64,000 nucleotides of DNA, from assembly GCF_000346755.1 (NCBI RefSeq), contig NZ_ANNV01000098.1, positions 1-64,000 of the forward strand, given 5' to 3'. The first letter of the stretch is position 1. Each line of letters starts with the position of its first letter. The position numbers were made by a program, and so were the translations under genes. Under the pieces are notes generated by a model, which was not told the origin of the DNA, ran no database searches, and saw nothing but the letters and a program-made list of their open reading frames with translations. Positions 25,992 to 36,180 of this stretch are shown in pieces. The DNA comes from Pseudomonas sp. CBZ-4. Lineage in GTDB: Bacteria > Pseudomonadota > Gammaproteobacteria > Pseudomonadales > Pseudomonadaceae.

Positions 25992-27362
25992 TCAGGCTTG
26001 ATGCAGATACCAACGCCAATCCTGCTCGCCGACCTCGCCCATGAACTGGCGGTATTCGGCGCGTTTGACCGCCAGGTAGACGTTGAGGAACTCGCTGCCA
26101 AACGCGTCCCGCGCCCAGCTGGAAGCTTCCAGCGCACGCAAGGTGGTCAGCCAGTCGGTGGGCAACAGCTCCTTGGCCTGGGCGTAGCCGTTGCCTTCCA
26201 CCGGCGCGCCGGGGTCGCGCCTTTCGCGGATGCCGCGATGGATGCCGGCGAGGATCGCGGCGGCCGCCAGGTAAGGGTTGGCGTCGGCGCCGCAGATGCG
26301 GTGTTCGATGTGCCGGGAGTTGGCCGGCCCGCCGGGCACGCGCAGGCTGACGGTGCGGTTGTCCACGCCCCAGGTGGCGGCCAGCGGCGCGTAGCTGTTG
26401 GTCTGGAAACGCCGATAGGAGTTGGCGTTGGGGCAGAACAGCAGCAGCGAGTCGAGCAAGGTGCTGAGCATGCCGCCCACCGCTTGGCGCAGCAGCGGCG
26501 TGCCATCGGCGGCCTCGCTGGCGAACAGGTTGCGGCCCTCGGCGTCCGCCAGGCTCACGTGCATGTGCATGCCGGTGCCGGCCAGGTCGTCGAACGGCTT
26601 GGCCATGAAGCAGGCGGTCATCCCGTGTTTGTGCGCCACGCCCTTGACCAGGCGCTTGTAGCGCACGGCTTCGTCCATCGCTTGCAGGGCGTCGGAGCGG
26701 TGTTCCAGGGTGATTTCCACCTGGCCCGGGGCGTATTCGGAGATCGCCGTGCGCGCCGGGATGCCTTGCAGTTTGCAGGCACTGTAGAGGTCGGCGAGGA
26801 ACGGCTCGATCTGCTCCAGCTCACGCAGGCCGTAAACCTGGGTGGAACGCGGGCGCCCGCCGTCTACATCCCGCGCCGGTTGCGGGCGGCCATGGCTGTC
26901 GGGCTTTTGGTCGAGCAGGTAGAACTCCAGCTCGGCCGCCATCACCGGGTAATACCCGTCGGCCTTGAGCCCGTCGATCACCTTGGCCAGCACATGCCGG
27001 GGATCGGCCACGGTGGCGGGTAATCCTTCTGTCGGATGCATGCTGACTTGCACCGCCGCCGTCGGAATCAAGCGCCACGGCATGCGCTGCAAACTGCCGC
27101 TGATCGGGTAGGCGCGGCAGTCGATGTCGCCCACATCCCAGACCAGCCCGGAGTTTTCCACGTCATCGCCATTGATGGTCAGGCCGAGGATAGTGCTGGG
27201 CAACGGCCGCCCGCTTTCGTACACCGCCAACAGCTCATCGCGGTGCAGCAACTTGCCCCGTGGTACGCCGTTGTTGTCGAGGATAAACAGCTCGAACATC
27301 TCGATGTCCGGGTGTTGCGCAAGGAAGGTGTGGGCTTCGTGCAGGCAGGCAAAAACACTCAT
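25992..27362 (-). CDS. Glutamine synthetase-family protein (gamma-glutamylpolyamine synthetase-like)
   Basis: A 456-aa glutamine-synthetase-fold enzyme. It has AAELEFYLL (metal-binding Glu) near residue 140, AISEYAPGQVEITLEHRSD near 210, GTGMHMHVSL near 265 and RRFQTNSYAPLAATWGVDNRTVSLRVPGG near 340, and lacks the adenylylation loop of GlnA. This pattern fits PuuA/Spu/Pau enzymes that glutamylate putrescine or other polyamines as the first catabolic step. Neighbouring polyamine genes are absent, so the amine substrate is open. GAGA precedes the chosen ATG; an ATG four codons upstream is possible. Confidence 0.85.
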   Translation of the reverse strand: MSVFACLHEAHTFLAQHPDIEMFELFILDNNGVPRGKLLHRDELLAVYESGRPLPSTILGLTINGDDVENSGLVWDVGDIDCRAYPISGSLQRMPWRLIPTAAVQVSMHPTEGLPATVADPRHVLAKVIDGLKADGYYPVMAAELEFYLLDQKPDSHGRPQPARDVDGGRPRSTQVYGLRELEQIEPFLADLYSACKLQGIPARTAISEYAPGQVEITLEHRSDALQAMDEAVRYKRLVKGVAHKHGMTACFMAKPFDDLAGTGMHMHVSLADAEGRNLFASEAADGTPLLRQAVGGMLSTLLDSLLLFCPNANSYRRFQTNSYAPLAATWGVDNRTVSLRVPGGPANSRHIEHRICGADANPYLAAAAILAGIHRGIRERRDPGAPVEGNGYAQAKELLPTDWLTTLRALEASSWARDAFGSEFLNVYLAVKRAEYRQFMGEVGEQDWRWYLHQA

Positions 27363-27607
27363 GGGAATTCTCATACGTTTGCGTCAGACAGGCGCGCAGA
27401 GGCACGCCATCGATGGGATGGATCAACGTAGGAGAAAGGAATCTGGTGGGCGCGCGTGCCGGCAGTGGAACAATGCCCAGAAAGCCAGCTCGGGAAGCGT
27501 GTCGGGGGAACCGTCCATGGGGGATCACTGTGAGGTCGATGCCCGCAGCGTCACACGCCCGGATAGTTGGATAAATTCAGGGTTGACGGAGTTTGGTTGC
27601 AGTTTGG

Positions 27608-28471
27608 CTAAACATTCACCGTCGCCTTGATCAGCTCGACAAACGCCGTGCAGGCAGCGCTGCGATAGGCGCCCTGGCGACTCAACAGGGCCACCGTGCG
27701 CTGCGGCAACGCGGGGGTGATCGTCACCGCGTGCAACCCCGGATGGGCCGAGGCAATCGCGCTGGGCAGGATGGTGGCCAACGCGGTATTACGCACGATT
27801 TCAATGATCGCGCTGATGGAATTGGCCTCCATGGCGATGGGCGGTTTCACCCCCTGCTGGCGGCAATAATCATCGATATAGCGGCGGGTCGCGAAGCCAG
27901 GGTTCAACAGCACCATGGGCTGTTCCAGCCACGACGGCGCCTGCAACGCCGGATGGCTGGCGCTGACGACCACGCTGAGCGCCTCGACGAACAGCGCCTC
28001 ACACGCGATATCCGGCAGGTGTTCGCCGGTAAAGCCGATGCCGATGTCCAGCACGTCCTCGGTCAGCGCGGCTTCCATGCGGTCCTGAGTCAGCTCTTCG
28101 ACACTGACCGTGATCCCCGGATACAGGGCGTTGAAGCGCGCCAGCAGCGGGCCGATCAGGTAGGCGGTAAAGGTCGGTGTCATCGCCAGGCGCAGGTGGC
28201 CGCGGCTCAGGTCCTGCACGTCATGCATGGCGCGGGTGCCGGCCTGCAGGTCCTGCAAGGCCAGGCGCGCAAAACGCACATAGGCCTCACCGGCGTCGGT
28301 CAGGCTGATGCTGCGCCCGGAGCGGTCCAGCAGCGGCGCACCCAGGGTTTCTTCGAGCTGCTTGATCTGTTGCGACAAGGTCGGCTGCGACACATGCAGC
28401 GCCTCGGCAGCCCGGGTGAAATTGCGATGCTCGGCAACGGCCAGCAGGTAACGGATATGGCGCAACAACAT
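27608..28471 (-). CDS. cynR: LysR-family cyanate regulator CynR
   Basis: A 287-aa LysR regulator, strongly resembling E. coli CynR throughout the DNA-binding part ([20 protein letters not shown], then [18 protein letters not shown]) and in [17 protein letters not shown]. It is divergent from cynT-cynS, the same arrangement as in E. coli, where CynR with cyanate activates the operon. The start is set at MLLRHIRY; an ATG eight codons upstream lies inside the shared operator. Confidence 0.93.
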   Translation of the reverse strand: MLLRHIRYLLAVAEHRNFTRAAEALHVSQPTLSQQIKQLEETLGAPLLDRSGRSISLTDAGEAYVRFARLALQDLQAGTRAMHDVQDLSRGHLRLAMTPTFTAYLIGPLLARFNALYPGITVSVEELTQDRMEAALTEDVLDIGIGFTGEHLPDIACEALFVEALSVVVSASHPALQAPSWLEQPMVLLNPGFATRRYIDDYCRQQGVKPPIAMEANSISAIIEIVRNTALATILPSAIASAHPGLHAVTITPALPQRTVALLSRQGAYRSAACTAFVELIKATVNV

Positions 28472-28485
28472 CAACGGCACTCCAA

Positions 28486-28504
28486 CTATAGGCATGACTT
28501 ATAG
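28486..28504. promoter_or_regulatory. Candidate CynR operator
   Basis: A perfect CTATA-N9-TATAG dyad in the cynR-cynT intergenic region, with a further AACTATAAC immediately to the right. Size and position fit a LysR-type recognition site; assignment is by location only. Confidence 0.45.
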
Positions 28505-28583
28505 AAACTATAACAAGCCGGTCTTGGACGCTATAGCTGAAAACTTCCATCCTTGCCCCATCAGCGACGCAAGGAGAATCACC

Positions 28584-29216
28584 ATGCAGCATCTCATCGA
28601 CGGCTTCCGCAAATTCCAGAGCGAAGCCTTTGCCCAACGCAGCGACCTGTTCAAACACCTGGCGACCACCCAAAGCCCCGGCACCTTGTTTGTGTCCTGC
28701 TCCGACAGCCGTGTCGTCCCGGAGCTGCTGACCCAGCAGGAACCTGGCGATCTATTCGTCATCCGCAACGCCGGCAACATTGTGCCGTCCTACGGACCGG
28801 AGCCTGGCGGCGTGTCGGCCACCGTCGAATACGCGGTAGCGGTGCTGGGGGTCAGCGACATTGTGATCTGCGGCCACTCGGACTGCGGCGCGATGACCGC
28901 GATCTCTACCTGCAAATGCCTGGATCACCTGCCGGCCGTGGCCAATTGGTTGCGCCACGCCGAATCGGCCAAGGTGATCAACGCCGCCCGTGACCACCTC
29001 TCGGACGCCGCACGCTTGAACGCCTTGGTGCGCGAAAACGTGGTGGCACAACTGGCCAACCTCAAGACCCACCCCTCCGTCGCCCTGGCGCTGGAACAAG
29101 GCCGGCTGACCCTGCACGGCTGGGTGTACGACATCGAAACCGGCGCCATCGACGCCCTCGACCACCGCAGCGGGCGCTTCGTCGCGCTGCTGGATCAACC
29201 CCAGGTTCACGCCTGA
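28584..29216 (+). CDS. cynT: Beta-class carbonic anhydrase CynT
   Basis: A 210-aa beta-carbonic anhydrase. Zinc ligands are Cys39, His98 and Cys101 (SCSDSR and GHSDCG), with the Asp41/Arg43 dyad; numbering is the same as E. coli CynT. It supplies bicarbonate for cyanase and keeps it from being lost as CO2. AAGGAG lies at good spacing before the ATG. It is 30 bases upstream of cynS in the same operon. Confidence 0.96.
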   Translation: MQHLIDGFRKFQSEAFAQRSDLFKHLATTQSPGTLFVSCSDSRVVPELLTQQEPGDLFVIRNAGNIVPSYGPEPGGVSATVEYAVAVLGVSDIVICGHSDCGAMTAISTCKCLDHLPAVANWLRHAESAKVINAARDHLSDAARLNALVRENVVAQLANLKTHPSVALALEQGRLTLHGWVYDIETGAIDALDHRSGRFVALLDQPQVHA

Positions 29217-29246
29217 ACCCCCTTTCCAAACCCAGAGGACATCACC

Positions 29247-29717
29247 ATGTTGCAAGCTCAATTCGCACAAACCCCACGCCTGGCCCTGGCCGATACCGTG
29301 ATCGACCTCAAGGCGCGCAAGAACCTGTCCTGGCAGGACCTCACCGACGGCACCGGCCTGAGCCTGGCGTTTGTCACCGCCGCCCTGCTCGGCCAGCATC
29401 CATTGCCTAAAGAAGCCGCCGACGTGGTCTGCGACAAGCTCGGCCTCGACCAGGACGCCAGCCGCCTGCTGCAAAGCGTGCCCCTGCGCGGCAGCTTCCC
29501 CGGTGGCGTGCCGACCGACCCGACGATGTACCGTTTCTACGAAATGCTGCAGGTCTACGGCTCCACCCTCAAGGCCCTGGTGCACGAGCAATTTGGCGAC
29601 GGCATCATCAGCGCGATCAACTTCAAGCTGGACATCAAGAAAGTCGCAGACCCGGACGGTGGCTCCCGCGCGGTGATCACCCTGGATGGCAAGTACCTGC
29701 CCACCAAACCCTTCTGA
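29247..29717 (+). CDS. cynS: Cyanate hydratase (cyanase)
   Basis: A 156-aa cyanase that converts cyanate and bicarbonate to ammonia and two CO2. The N-terminal helical domain is followed by the catalytic domain with Arg96 and Glu99 (MYRFYEM) and Ser122 (GIISAINF), identical in position to the E. coli enzyme. Complete, standard length. No cynX follows; the next gene encodes a Cache protein. Confidence 0.97.
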   Translation: MLQAQFAQTPRLALADTVIDLKARKNLSWQDLTDGTGLSLAFVTAALLGQHPLPKEAADVVCDKLGLDQDASRLLQSVPLRGSFPGGVPTDPTMYRFYEMLQVYGSTLKALVHEQFGDGIISAINFKLDIKKVADPDGGSRAVITLDGKYLPTKPF

Positions 29718-29771
29718 ATCGGCGCCGACCGTCTACGCTCTTGGCACACAGACAAGAACGAGGGACGGACC

Positions 29772-30611
29772 ATGAAGGCAATGCTGCGCATCACCTGGCT
29801 GCTGCTGTTGTGTTGCAGCCAGGTACACGCCGCAACCGTTGAGGAAGCGGACGCGCAAGCCGCCAAGGCTTTGCTGGAAAAAGCCTTGGCGTACTACCAG
29901 GCCCAGGGCGACAAGGCGTTCGCCGCCTTCAGTCGCCAGGGCGAATTCATCGACCAGGACCGCTATGTATTCGTGGTCGATACCCAGGGCGTGCTGCTGG
30001 CCAGCGGCGGGCCCTCTTCCGCCTTGATCGGGCGTGAGGTGAGCGAAGTGCTCGGGCCGGATCTGCGCCAGTCATTCAAGGACGCACTCAAGGTGCCGGA
30101 AAGCCAAGGCATCCAGCAGGCCGACTACCGCTGGCAAAACTGGAACGACGGCAAGGTCGAACACAAACACGTGTTCTACCAGCGCATCGGCGAACGCATC
30201 CTCGCCGTGGGTTACTACTTGCCCCGGGCCACCCCGGAACAGGCGCGGGCGCTGCGCAACAAGGCGGTGGACGCGCTGGTCAAGGATGAGGCCGGCACGC
30301 TCAAGGCGATCAATTCCTTGCAGGGCGGCTTCCTCCAGGATGACCTGTATGTGTTTGTGGTCGATCTCAACACCGGGCGCTACGTGGCCCATGGCACCAA
30401 CCTGCGGCTGATCAACACCGACTTCAGCAAGATCAAGGACCCCGACGGCAAGCCGGTGGGCGAACCGATCCTCAAGCTGATGGCCGAGCAGGACCAGGGG
30501 GAATACAAATACCGCTGGAAGAACCCGGTGACCGGCAAGGTTGAGAACAAGCATGCGTATTTGCGCAAGAGCGGGCATTTCATGGTGGCGGTCGGGTACT
30601 ACAGCCCTTAA
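29772..30611 (+). CDS. Secreted double-Cache protein
   Basis: A 279-aa protein with a signal peptide (WLLLLCCSQVHA) and two tandemly duplicated Cache modules. Module 1 (about residues 25-150) and module 2 (about 155-279) share DRYVFVVDTQGVLLASGG versus DLYVFVVDLNTGRYVAHG, YRWQNWNDGKVEHKH versus YRWKNPVTGKVENKH, and end with AVGYY. It has no transmembrane anchor or signalling output domain, so it is a free periplasmic ligand-binding protein. It lies 54 bases after cynS and may be read from the same promoter; a link to cyanate is speculative. Confidence 0.82.
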   Translation: MKAMLRITWLLLLCCSQVHAATVEEADAQAAKALLEKALAYYQAQGDKAFAAFSRQGEFIDQDRYVFVVDTQGVLLASGGPSSALIGREVSEVLGPDLRQSFKDALKVPESQGIQQADYRWQNWNDGKVEHKHVFYQRIGERILAVGYYLPRATPEQARALRNKAVDALVKDEAGTLKAINSLQGGFLQDDLYVFVVDLNTGRYVAHGTNLRLINTDFSKIKDPDGKPVGEPILKLMAEQDQGEYKYRWKNPVTGKVENKHAYLRKSGHFMVAVGYYSP

Positions 30612-30637
30612 GCAAGATTGAAATGCGGTCAAAAACT

Positions 30638-30738
30638 GTGGGAGCTGGCTTGTGTGGGAGCTGGCTTGCCTGCGATGCAGACACCTCGGTACATCAGGCA
30701 CACCCAGTTGATGCCATCGCAGGCAAGCCAGCTCCCAC
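30638..30738. repeat. REP pair with a partial tandem duplication
   Basis: GTGGGAGCTGGCTT occurs twice in immediate succession (30638 and 30654), the first copy truncated, followed by the inverted partner ending at 30738. This looks like slippage or an incomplete insertion at a REP site. Confidence 0.88.
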
Positions 30739-30777
30739 AGGGGCCATGTTCCTGCAGTTGAATCTTCGATATGCCTA

Positions 30778-32078
<1,301 letters not shown>

Positions 32079-32151
32079 CTGAGCCAAAGCCTGCGCTTTT
32101 TGCCAATCGGGGCGATTACCGCACCACTCTCCTGGGTATCGGATTGAAACC

Positions 32152-33030
32152 ATGACCAAAACCGCGATTCCGGTCTTCAAGCTTTACGGGGAGGATCAGC
32201 AATGGCCGACCCCCGATTTGTTGCACTGCGAAACCATTTCCCGGCGCAGTCGGGAATACCAGTGGGAAATCCAGCCCCACCGGCACGCGGATCTGTGCCA
32301 GTTGTTGTATGTGCACAAAGGCCAGGCTCACCTGGAAATCGAAGGCCAACGCACCACGATCAACGAAGCGACGCTGCAAGTGCTGCCGCCGCTGTGCGTG
32401 CATGGGTTTCGGTTTGCCGAAGACGTCGAGGGTTATGTGGTGACACTGGCGGCGCCACTGGTCAGCCACTTGCAGGCGCAACTGGGGGCCACGGTAGACG
32501 GCCTGCAGGCACTGGGAAATTATCCGGCGGGCAAGGACAGCGACTACCTCAACCACCAGTTCGCCCGCCTGCAGGACGAATACGCCGATGAACAACCGGC
32601 GCGGGACATGATGATGCATGCCCTGGTCAGCGTGCTGCTGGTGTGGATCAGCCGCCAGGCGATCCAGCGCCGCCACCCACGGGCACCCCGCGGGCGCGAG
32701 TATTTCCGGCGGTTTACCCAACTGGTCGAGCAGCATTACCGCGAGCATCCGAAGATCGAGGATCTGGCCCACAAGCTGGGGATCTCGGTCTCACACCTGA
32801 ACGGCACGTGTCGGGAGTTGGGTGGGCAACCGGCGTTGCAGATCATGCATGACCGCCAGTTGCTGGAAGCCAAGCGCCTGCTGACTTACACCAGCATGAG
32901 TATCAATGAGATGTCCGAGGTGCTGGGTTTCTCCGACCCGACCAACTTCTCGCGACTGTTTCGCCGACGGGTGGGGTTTTCGCCGAAGGCGTTTCGTGAG
33001 CAATTGAAGGCCGAAGTAACACCGAGCTAA
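32152..33030 (+). CDS. pobR: AraC-family regulator PobR
   Basis: A 292-aa AraC-type activator divergent from pobA. The N-terminal cupin-like region (WEIQPHRHADLCQLLYVHKG near residues 42-61) should bind the aromatic inducer, and the C-terminal double helix-turn-helix spans about 190-290 (EDLAHKLGISVSHLNGTCRE and MSEVLGFSDPTNFSRLFRR). Pseudomonas PobR is of AraC type, unlike the IclR-type PobR of Acinetobacter. Expected inducer is 4-hydroxybenzoate. Confidence 0.9.
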   Translation: MTKTAIPVFKLYGEDQQWPTPDLLHCETISRRSREYQWEIQPHRHADLCQLLYVHKGQAHLEIEGQRTTINEATLQVLPPLCVHGFRFAEDVEGYVVTLAAPLVSHLQAQLGATVDGLQALGNYPAGKDSDYLNHQFARLQDEYADEQPARDMMMHALVSVLLVWISRQAIQRRHPRAPRGREYFRRFTQLVEQHYREHPKIEDLAHKLGISVSHLNGTCRELGGQPALQIMHDRQLLEAKRLLTYTSMSINEMSEVLGFSDPTNFSRLFRRRVGFSPKAFREQLKAEVTPS

Positions 33031-33049
33031 AAGGTGGGCACTGGCTTGT

Positions 33050-33136
33050 GTGGGAGCGGGCTTGCCCGCGATAGCGGTGGTTCAGTTGAAACAGCTTTGG
33101 CTGGCACACCGCAATCGCGGGCAAGCCCGCTCCCAC
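33050..33136. repeat. REP inverted pair, GCGGGCTTGCCCGC variant
   Basis: Both arms are of the GTGGGAGCGGGCTTGCCCGC type, facing each other between pobR and a small convergent gene. Confidence 0.9.
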
Positions 33137-33161
33137 ATTTAGATCTTCATCGCCACAATTT

Positions 33162-33338
33162 CTAGCGCAACGCGCTGAAACTGCCGGTATGCGGTACACA
33201 CTGGTCCTGATGACAGCTGATCGCAAAGCTCGGCTGCATGCGGGTTTGCTCGACGCGGTAGGCGGCAGTGCCGTACAGCGCACTGGCAACCGCGCAGAGG
33301 GAGAAAATCATCAGGTACTTTCTGGTTTTAATGCTCAT
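33162..33338 (-). CDS. Small exported protein with two cysteines, 58 aa
   Basis: Reads MSIKTRKYLMIFSLCAVASA at the start, a basic n-region with a hydrophobic core, then a mature part with CHQDQC. The N-terminus predicts a signal peptide or membrane anchor, and the two nearby cysteines could form a disulfide. I recognise no family. AGGTCTGTGCC precedes the ATG, a modest ribosome site. Intact frame with its own stop. Confidence 0.6.
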   Translation of the reverse strand: MSIKTRKYLMIFSLCAVASALYGTAAYRVEQTRMQPSFAISCHQDQCVPHTGSFSALR

Positions 33339-33438
33339 GGCACAGACCTCTGAGCGGGACTACAGGGTGCTGTTTAAAGCATAGGCCAGCCAGGGCGAGT
33401 TGCCATTATTGGCCCCTATTCAATCTGCTTATATTGGC

Positions 33439-34344
33439 TCAGAGACCGACGTCCCACGCAGGCTCCTGCGGAAACCTCTCCACCAGAAAATCCAACAGGC
33501 TGCGCAACGCCGACGGCATATGCTTGCGCGAGGCGTACACCGCGTAGATGTTCATCTGCCGGGGCTCGGCCGCGGGCAGCAGGCGCACCAGTTCGCCACG
33601 GCGGATGTGATCACCCGCCTGATAACTGGGCAGCATGCCGATGCCGGCCCCGGCCAGCGTCACGCGCAACAGGGTGCTGGCCTCGTTGGCGGTGATATTG
33701 CCGTGCACCGGCACCGACACGTGCTCACCGCCCTCTTCGAAATGCCACAGGCTTTTGCCGAAATAGGAGTGGGTGAGGCAGTTGTGCCGCGCGAGGTCTT
33801 CGACTTTCTGCGGCGCCGGATGCTCCAGCAGATACGCAGGGCTGGCACACACCACCGACCGACAGACGGTCAGGCGCCGGGCGATCAGGTTGGGGTCCAG
33901 GTCTGTGCTGGTGCGGATGGCCAGGTCGATGCGTTCATCCACCAGGTTCACCGTGCGGTCGAGCATTTGCATGTCCACCGTCACCAGCGGGAAGCGCTTG
34001 ACGTAGTCGGCGATGGCGTCGGCCAACTGCGCCTGGCCGAACGAGGTGCTCACGCTCAGGCGCAACAGGCCACGGGGCGCGTCATCCGGTTCGCTGACGG
34101 CGGCCTGCATGTCGCAGCTCAGTTCCAGCAGTTGCCGGCAACGCGGCAGGGTTTCGCTGCCGGCGGCGGTCAGGCTGAGCTTGCGCGTGGTGCGGTGCAG
34201 CAGGCGCGCGCCGACCCAGTCTTCCAGCTCCGCCAGGTAGCGCGAGACCACCGGGCGCGACAGGTCCAGATGGTCGGCGGCGGCGGACTGGCTGCCCAGG
34301 TCCACCACAGTGACAAACACGCGCATTGCTTGAAGACGATCCAT
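33439..34344 (-). CDS. LysR-family regulator
   Basis: A 301-aa LysR regulator: helix-turn-helix at residues 15-60 (SAAADHLDLSRPVVSRYLAELE), effector domain from about 90 (LLRLSVSTSFGQAQLADAIADY). It resembles the large PA-type group that regulates a divergent oxidoreductase. It is divergent from a secreted MBL-fold gene and an NAD(P)-binding protein gene, and a strong dyad lies between them. Confidence 0.9.
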   Translation of the reverse strand: MDRLQAMRVFVTVVDLGSQSAAADHLDLSRPVVSRYLAELEDWVGARLLHRTTRKLSLTAAGSETLPRCRQLLELSCDMQAAVSEPDDAPRGLLRLSVSTSFGQAQLADAIADYVKRFPLVTVDMQMLDRTVNLVDERIDLAIRTSTDLDPNLIARRLTVCRSVVCASPAYLLEHPAPQKVEDLARHNCLTHSYFGKSLWHFEEGGEHVSVPVHGNITANEASTLLRVTLAGAGIGMLPSYQAGDHIRRGELVRLLPAAEPRQMNIYAVYASRKHMPSALRSLLDFLVERFPQEPAWDVGL

Positions 34345-34389
34345 GATCTGCCCGATTTCAGAAACAAACTATGTCCCAGCATCGCATTT

Positions 34390-34412
34390 TTAGTTGCGTT
34401 TGGTGCAACTAA
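34390..34412. promoter_or_regulatory. Candidate LysR operator
   Basis: TTAGTTGC-N7-GCAACTAA, a perfect eight-base dyad in the divergent promoter region, centred about 50 bases upstream of the MBL gene start and also near the LysR start. Strong symmetry; TF assignment by location. Confidence 0.6.
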
Positions 34413-34451
34413 GCTCTGTGCATCCTTTGAATCGACTGCTGGAGCTGCCCG

Positions 34452-35318
34452 ATGCTGTCCACCCTCAAACGCTTGACCCTGGCCACCGCCGCCCTGGCGT
34501 TCGCCGCCCATGCGGCCGCGGCCGACCTGACCCTCGACGTGTACAACCCCGGCGAAGCCGCGATCTTCCCGGTCAGCTCGGTGCTGGTCAGCGGCGCGAA
34601 AGACGCGATCCTGGTGGACGCGCAATTCGGCAAGGCCCAGGCCGAACAGCTGGTGCAGAAGATCCGCGCCAGCGGCAAGCACCTGACCACCATCTACATC
34701 AGCCACGGTGACCCGGATTACTACTTCGGCCTCGACACCCTCACCGCCGCGTTCCCCGACGCCAAGGTGCTGGCGCCGCAACCGGTGGTCGATCACATCA
34801 AGGCCACCGTCGCCGGCAAGCTGGAATTCTGGGGCCCGAAAATGGGCGCCGACAAGCCGGCCAAAACCATCGTGCCGGACGTGCTGCCCGGCCACAGCCT
34901 GAGCCTCGAAGGCCAGCAACTGGAAGTCATCGGCCTCGACGGCGCGCAGCCGGACCGCAGCTTTGTGTGGATTCCGTCGATCAAGGCCGTGATCGGTGGC
35001 GTGGTCGTCGCCGAGAACATCCACCTGTGGATGGCCGACACCCAGAGCGCGCAGTCCCATAAAGACTGGCTGGCGACACTGCAACGCATCCAACAGCTGA
35101 AACCAAAGACCGTGATCCCGGGCCACTACCTCGGCACCCCGACGCTGAAATCCGTGGCCTTTACCGCCGACTACATCAAGGCCTTCGACATCGAGACGGC
35201 CAAAGCGAAGGATTCCGCGGCCCTGATCGCGGCCATGAAAAAGCGTTACCCGACCCTCGCCGACGAAAGCTCGCTGGAACTCAGCGCCAAAGTCGCCAAG
35301 GGCGAAATGAAGTGGTGA
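34452..35318 (+). CDS. Secreted metallo-beta-lactamase-fold protein with altered metal ligands
   Basis: A 288-aa MBL-fold protein with a signal peptide (LATAALAFAAHAAAA). Where family members have HxHxDH, it reads HGDPDY: His85, Asp87, Asp89, Tyr90. Two of the four usual first-site ligands are changed, one to Asp and one to Tyr. A later IPGHYLG (about residue 219) supplies another ligand histidine. The acceptor loop VVVAENIHLWM is typical. It begins an operon with the NAD(P)-binding gene 34 bases downstream, under a divergent LysR regulator. Hydrolase function is likely but the metal state is unclear. Confidence 0.83.
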   Translation: MLSTLKRLTLATAALAFAAHAAAADLTLDVYNPGEAAIFPVSSVLVSGAKDAILVDAQFGKAQAEQLVQKIRASGKHLTTIYISHGDPDYYFGLDTLTAAFPDAKVLAPQPVVDHIKATVAGKLEFWGPKMGADKPAKTIVPDVLPGHSLSLEGQQLEVIGLDGAQPDRSFVWIPSIKAVIGGVVVAENIHLWMADTQSAQSHKDWLATLQRIQQLKPKTVIPGHYLGTPTLKSVAFTADYIKAFDIETAKAKDSAALIAAMKKRYPTLADESSLELSAKVAKGEMKW

Positions 35319-35352
35319 ATGGTTTTAAACCCTTAACGAACTGGAGAACGTC

Positions 35353-35967
35353 ATGAGCAAGATTGCAATCATTGGTGCCACCGGCCGTGCCGGTAGCCAA
35401 CTGCTGGAAGAAGCGCTGCGTCGTGGGCATACCGTCACCGCCATCGCCCGCAATACCGACAAGCTCGCCCCACGCCCGGGCGTCACCGTCAAACAGGTCG
35501 ACGCGCTGGACGCCGAGGCCCTGCAACACGCGGTCAGCGGCAACGATGTGGTGATCAGCGCCGCACACTTCGCCACCCTGCCCGCCAGCGCCGTGATCGG
35601 CCCGGTGAAAAAAGCCGGGGTGAAACGCCTGCTGGTGGTGGGCGGCGCGGGTTCGCTGTTGCTGCCGGATGGCAGCCGTGTGATTGACAGCCCGGGCTTT
35701 CCGCCGGAGTACAAGGCGGAAGCCAGTGCGGGTGCTGACTTCCTCGCAGCGCTGCGCCAGGAGCAGGAACTGGATTGGACCTTCCTGTCGCCGTCGGCGG
35801 AGTTTGTGGAGACCGAGCGCACGGGTAAATTCCGCGTGGGCCAGGATGATTTGCTGGTGAGCAGTGAAGGCCGCAGTTGGATCAGCTTTGCCGACTATGC
35901 GATTGCGTTGATCGATGAAGTGGAATCGCCAAAACACTCGCGCCAACGCTTCACCGTGGGCTACTGA
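35353..35967 (+). CDS. NAD(P)-binding atypical SDR/oxidoreductase (NmrA-like)
   Basis: A 204-aa single-domain Rossmann protein. The dinucleotide site is IAIIGATGRAGSQLLEEAL at the N-terminus, and VLVVGGAGSLLL near 95 and FLSPSAEFV near 145 follow the NAD(P)H-binding family pattern. It lacks the YxxxK catalytic pair of classical SDRs. Such proteins are reductases or redox-sensing regulators. It is co-transcribed with the secreted MBL-fold gene. Confidence 0.87.
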   Translation: MSKIAIIGATGRAGSQLLEEALRRGHTVTAIARNTDKLAPRPGVTVKQVDALDAEALQHAVSGNDVVISAAHFATLPASAVIGPVKKAGVKRLLVVGGAGSLLLPDGSRVIDSPGFPPEYKAEASAGADFLAALRQEQELDWTFLSPSAEFVETERTGKFRVGQDDLLVSSEGRSWISFADYAIALIDEVESPKHSRQRFTVGY

Positions 35968-36009
35968 CACAACGCGGTCGAAAACTGTGGGGCTGGTGTG
36001 ACTGATACA

Positions 36010-36170
36010 CCGCCATCGCGGGCAAGCCCGCTCCCACAGGGGATTGGGTTCACAGGCCAGATCAGGTTTGCACCGGTCAAACTGTGGGAGCTGGCTTGCC
36101 TGCGATGGCGGTGGGTCAGCTGCCTCTGTGTTGACTGACAGGCCGCTATCGCAGGCAAGCCAGCTCCCAC
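36010..36170. repeat. Cluster of three REP sequences
   Basis: REP cores at 36010-36037 (GCGGGC variant), 36084-36106 and 36143-36170; the last two form an inverted pair. A degenerate fragment resembling a deleted core (CTGTGGGGCTGG) lies just left at about 35984. It fills the gap between convergent genes. Confidence 0.9.
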
Positions 36171-36180
36171 ACTTGGATGC

